In this document: positions 59,721-64,000 of the stretch, one piece after another | How positions within the stretch are numbered: the stretch's first letter is position 1 | Layout of the letters: each line of letters begins with the position of its first letter | NCBI GenBank assembly: GCA_015680685.1 | Contig: MNCI01030304.1 | Location: 730,219 to 794,218, forward strand | From: Gnetum montanum | Taxonomy: Eukaryota > Streptophyta > Gnetopsida > Gnetales > Gnetaceae | Direction of reading: 5' to 3' | Length of the DNA: 64,000 nucleotides | Program-made: the position numbers and the translations under genes | Notes under the pieces: generated by a model | Databases searched by the model: none | The model's input: only the letters and a program-made list of their open reading frames with translations | Told to the model about the DNA's origin: nothing

Positions 59721-61800
59721 CCTAAGATTAGTCATTTGAATAAAATCTTGCTTAATTCAAATACCTTACACTATTTGATTGTTTTAAGTTTATCAATTGA
59801 AAGTTAAATATTTATCATTAAGTTCTTATTTAGTTATCAATGATGTATTATAATATTTTATTATTATTTTAAGTTTATTTTAATAGAGGTTGGTTGTTGG
59901 TATTAACTTTTTATTTATTATTTTAATATCTTATTTATGAGGTGTTAGTAAAATTTCTCAAAAATTCTTGACAAAACTTCAATGTTTGATGCCTTCACAA
60001 CATAAAGCATATCTCTGAAAGCTCAAGGATCCAAAATGGATGAAAATGGTGCTAGGAAATTACAACTCATGGTGCTTTCTAGGCTCTAAAAAATTATAAA
60101 AACTCTTGCATTTGAAGAAATTGATGAAAAATGAGCTCTGGGTCACATGTATTTATATCATTGTTATGTTGCGTTGATGAGGCTCCATTGATGTAGCCAT
60201 TTGCAACGTTTGTCAACTTTGATTTCTAAGGAATTTTGGCAGAGTTTGGGGTCTAAATAAGAGCTAAATGAAAGCTAAAAAGTTGTGAAAACATGGAAAT
60301 AACATTGTTTAAAGTTCCAAGTGAGGGATTGGAGTATTTTAAGCACATGGAATTAGAAAATATGTGATGTTTCTTAAGCAAAATTGGTACACAACTAGAT
60401 GATGTAGACTATCAAGTGTATCAAAAACAAATGAAGGCCTAGAGTTATGGAGTTTATACTGAAGGTAACCAAAAGTTATGCAAGTGGGTCCTCTCCAAAG
60501 CATACTATTACCCAAATATATCCTTGCATAAACTCATCACAAGAATTCAATAGGCACCTTAGATGATAAATGGTGGTTCAGGTTAGACACCATATGCACA
60601 TAATGAATTGTCTTAGGATTTAGATGATGAATGGTGATTTAGGTTAGAAATCATATCTGCATAATGGATTGTCTTAGGATAATGTATTCTACAAAATGAG
60701 ACCAACAACTAACCAAGATATGGGATAGTGAGATGAGAAAATGGAGTGCGAGAATGGTAGAGAGAGAATGATGAGAAAATTCATGTTATAGCTACAAGAG
60801 ATTCTTGGGATATGTGTGAATAGGATGATTTGGTATTAGTTCGTTTTAAGTCTAGACCAAGTCAATATTAATTTTAGTAACCTTGCATTGATGTATTCAT
60901 TCTTTGCTACTATTATGAGTTGATGACCACCTCCAACAATAATCATTACTCCATGAAAAGAAGAAAAGAGAAGAAGAAAGTAGTTAAAGAGCATTTAAGA
61001 AGAAATTTGAGGCTTAGTTGGAGGGATATCTTTAGGCATTGGTAACATGTCATTCTAGCCCCATAACCAATACTTGTATATCAAGAGATCTTTTGATAGG
61101 TGTGATTTAAATTCTCATTGTTTTTTTTAGGAAGAACGCCTTACAAGAACATACTTATTTTTATGGTAGATGGTAGGAGTGATGATATGCCCATGAGAAG
61201 CCATAGAACTTAGAATGGAAGTCGAGAAAAGAATAAAAAAAATTCCCTTAAGACCACCCTCTTTTTCATTTCCACTTGGTCTTTTCCATGTTTTTTGGGC
61301 AATAAGATTAGATGTTACCTTTAGTTTTCATGTGAAAGAACCATCATGCTACCATGATATACATCTTCTTATTAAACAAATGGAATGGACAGATGTCATG
61401 AGTTCATTACTTGATGCCATTGGAAAACTGATGACTTATTAGTAGAGCATAATCAAAGAAAAAAATTGACCTAAATAAGGAACTTTAATCTTAATAGTTA
61501 CATTTAATAATTACCAAAGTTATAGTAGCAATGGAATAAAATTCGAGATTAGAATGAAAGTAATAATAAAAATAAAAGTAGAAATGTATGAAAGGAAAAT
61601 ATATAGAAGGATCATTAGAATATAAAGAAAATGAAAAACATTTAAAGAAGGATGTAAAATAAAAAAGAAAATAAAAGAAAAATGTTTCATCCTTATCAAG
61701 GTGTTAGAGTAGATGATTATCTTTCTACAACTAAGTTGGAAGGAGGAGATTCTAAAATTAAATCAAGCTTGTTCTTGATTTGAGGTATTATTGTTGTAGC
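59721..61800. other. Non-coding spacer of element C
   Basis: Equivalent of the element A spacer 1611-3600. Matching blocks lie at about 60477-60510 and 60860-61080. No coding domain was found; the open piece 61215-61442 has no known motif. Confidence 0.5.
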
Positions 61801-61899
61801 TTGTTACTTAGAGCTATGTGAAGGATTTTAGTTATTGGATCTTGACCAACATATGCTTCTAAAGGCTTTTTGGATGGTAAATCATCATAGCCCTAGAAG

Positions 61900-62800
61900 G
61901 GAAAGTTGAGTATATAATAAATGGTTATTTCCATAATTTCTAGAACTTGGTTTGTTGCAGCACATCCATGGGATTCTAATAGAAAACCTTGTCTCTTGGT
62001 TGAAATTAAACTTTTCATATGCAGGTGTCGTGACATTGTTTATTGTATGCATTATGTACTTCATTTATTATAAGAGCTACGTTGTGATTTTCGTCTAGCA
62101 TGTTGAATGTCATGAGTCTTTCTTTTTGTGCTAGAGAAATGTCTAGGTCAAGCTCACATGCGATTTTAAATGTATGATGTTTAGTTTGAATTAGAAGTTT
62201 GGGTAACTTTTTGTAAACTAACTCATAAGAAGAGTAGCCTATAGGAAGTTTCCATGTTGAGCGATATGCCTAAAGGAAATCATTGAGTTTGGTACTTGAT
62301 TATTTTCTATATCTACTAATGGTCCATGCTAGGATTCGAGTGATCTCCCTATTGGTTACCTTAGCTTGATTGTTGGCTTGAGGATGGTAGGGAGTTGTAA
62401 GTTTATGTTGTACTTCTAAGAATTATATTAACTGATGAAGTTAGTTTATATGAAGTATGTTTCATTTTCAAAAATTAGTGTTCTAGGAATACCAAACTTG
62501 TTTACCATTTGTTGCTAAGAAATTCAAGTTGCAATAGTAGAGGTATAGTCAAGAACAGTTACAACTTCAGCTCATTTTGCACAATAGTCAACAACAACAA
62601 TGATTTAAGACTTTTCATTTGACATGGAAATGATGGATCCTATGAAGTCAATTCCCTAATGTTCAAAAGGCTCCAATGGTTGAATCCACTATTAGGGCCC
62701 TTCCATCCTAGTTGTCATTCCTCCAACTCATTGGCATCTTTTACATGAATAGGTAAAGTGGCGGGGCATTCCTAAAGATAGTTGGCCGAAAATACCCTAT
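61900..62800 (-). pseudogene. Element C integrase (broken)
   Basis: Minus-strand frames give GIDFIGSIISM near 62620-62650, VVVDYCAK near 62570-62600, PYHPQANNQAKVTNREITR near 62335-62400 and LPIGYSSYELVYKKLPKL near 62195-62250. They match element A at about 3.86-4.55 kb. Stops are frequent. Confidence 0.75.
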
Positions 62801-63079
62801 CATCAAGATCTTTGTAGCCCTTATTCCTACATAGTAGTTCCCACAAGGGCCCTCATGAGCATCTTGGATGACTCTTAGTTGATCTCTACTAGGTACACAC
62901 CATTGTACTAGGCTATATGCACAAACCTTGTAGAGGTTGCCCTCTATCTCTATGTAGTGCTTAATCTAGTGAAGAAATGGCTATTTTTCCCTATGGTCTT
63001 ATTTAGTAGGAGTCTCTTATGTGAGTAGATATGAGACAAATTCATCGTACCAATTTATGATCCTTGGTGTGTGAACTTT

Positions 63080-63580
63080 AGTCACCTTAGCAAAGAGAAG
63101 CTCATTTGATTAGATAAGGACTTTTTATTATCATTGTTATTCTATCTTAATTGAGATAGATAGTATGTAACTACATTCTCAATTCTCTTTCTATCCATCA
63201 TTGTTAGATCAAACTCTTACAAGATTACCAACCACTTTATAACATGGGAGCTTACCACTAGCTTGTTTATTAGAAAGAAAATTGGACTATGATTAGTATG
63301 CACATAAATTTGATATCCAAGCACATAGTGGCTTAATTTTTCTAGAGCATACACCACTATCATAAGTTCCTTTTCTATAATATTAAGTTATGCACCCAAA
63401 ATTCTTCTACTTGCATAGTGGATATAATATAGATGTTTCTGATCATCCATTTATATAAGCATTACTTCCAATGCATAGTTGGATGCATATGTCATGATGT
63501 GAAAGGGTTTTGATCAATTAGGAGTGCTTAGAATTGGTGTTTCAATGAGCTTCTACTTTAGGTGTTGGAATGCTTGTTCA
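63080..63580 (-). pseudogene. Element C RNase H region (broken)
   Basis: A block like HTNHSPIFFLINKLVVSSHV near 63240-63300, then KWLVIL and FDLTMMDRKRIENVV near 63170-63230, match Ty3 RNase H and the parallel part of element A. Confidence 0.65.
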
Positions 63581-64000
63581 CATTACTTGGTTTATTCAAA
63601 TGTTGCATCCTTCTTGGTAAGCTTAACTAGTAGCTTGATAATTTGGAAGAAGTTTTTATAAAATGCATGTACTAACTAGTATGGCTAAGGAATAATCTCT
63701 CATCTTTAACTATTTGAGGTTTTCTAGTGGTTCCTTTGATAATCCTTATCTTTTCATAGTCTACCTTAATTCCCTTCTCTAAAATTCTGTCTTAGGATAA
63801 TGCCCTCTTAGATCATCAAATGGCTCTTCTACTAGTTAAGCCATAGCTTCTTCTTTACACATCATTTTAGTACTTACCAAAGATGATCCAATGGTTATTC
63901 AAAATCAACATCATAGATGAAGAAGTCATCTATGATACTTAGGACTAAACATTGGAAAGTTGCAAGAGTATTACATAGACCAAAAGGCATGTTCTTGTAT
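63580..64000 (-). pseudogene. Element C reverse transcriptase, 3' part (cut by window edge)
   Basis: Minus-strand sequence corresponds to element A 5480-5890, including the NMPFGLCN-like block at 63970-63995 and the catalytic-motif region near 63910-63930. The rest lies beyond the window. Confidence 0.6.

Larger units (their letters stand above)
54229..64000 (-). mobile_element. Element C: Athila-like element, second copy of the A family, partial
   Basis: The 3' LTR is 54229-55076. Reading right to left the interior has RT (cut by the window edge), RNase H, integrase, a non-coding spacer, a long accessory ORF and a 3' non-coding part. From 58.7 kb to the edge it corresponds to element A from 0.6 to 5.9 kb in the same order. 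The 5-bp flank CTACT (54224-54228) should recur beyond the window if the insertion is intact. It is more decayed than A. Confidence 0.8.

Overview
The window is nuclear DNA from a seed plant. It holds one intron-bearing plant cytochrome P450 gene of brassinosteroid-biosynthesis type, set in AT-rich, heavily decayed LTR retrotransposons of the Athila, chromovirus and Ty1/copia kinds. The low gene density and old nested elements would suit a large genome such as a gymnosperm, but that is a guess. Almost every open frame outside the P450 is a fragment of retroelement coding sequence or chance.

Layout. (1) 1-10767: partial Athila-like Ty3/gypsy element A on the minus strand. Reading leftwards it has the 5' LTR (9881-10767), a tRNA-Asp-type primer binding site, gag, protease, reverse transcriptase, RNase H, integrase, a non-coding stretch and the start of a 3' accessory ORF cut by the window edge. 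(2) 10768-13080: degenerate LTR-like repeats and a possible SINE. (3) About 13.1-22.3 kb: a gene island of different composition, rich in microsatellites. Its only gene I can support is the P450 (nine exons, 18543-21392, 477 aa, all motifs present). (4) 22.8-23.9 kb: a minus-strand ORF1-like relic with a zinc knuckle; 24.2-25.9 kb is unassigned repeat DNA with a possible SINE. (5) 25898-44924: a triple nest. Copia element E (minus strand, target duplication TACAA) carries copia element D (plus strand) inside its 3' LTR, and D carries Athila-like element B (minus strand, 26454-32791, target duplication GGTAT) inside its 5' LTR. B keeps gag and protease but has lost RT, RNase H and integrase. 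(6) 46.3-46.6 kb: a LINE reverse-transcriptase scrap. (7) 46714-53287: chromovirus H (plus strand) with two LTRs, RT, RNase H, integrase and a chromodomain remnant, broken by solo LTR G (51419-52070, target duplication GCAGG) of the B type. (8) 54229-64000: element C (minus strand), a second copy of the A family, from its 3' LTR through a long accessory ORF to RT at the window edge.

The P450 is the only gene that looks functional. No other cellular gene, rRNA, tRNA or CRISPR array could be supported. I did not find a new molecular system. The most informative observations are the datable triple insertion with its paralogous empty site, the gag-protease-only element B, the accessory ORF of the A/C family, the lineage-specific palindrome arrays in the LTRs, and a six-tract G-run at a P450 splice donor. 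Domain boundaries in decayed elements are approximate; they come from reading by eye without alignment software.
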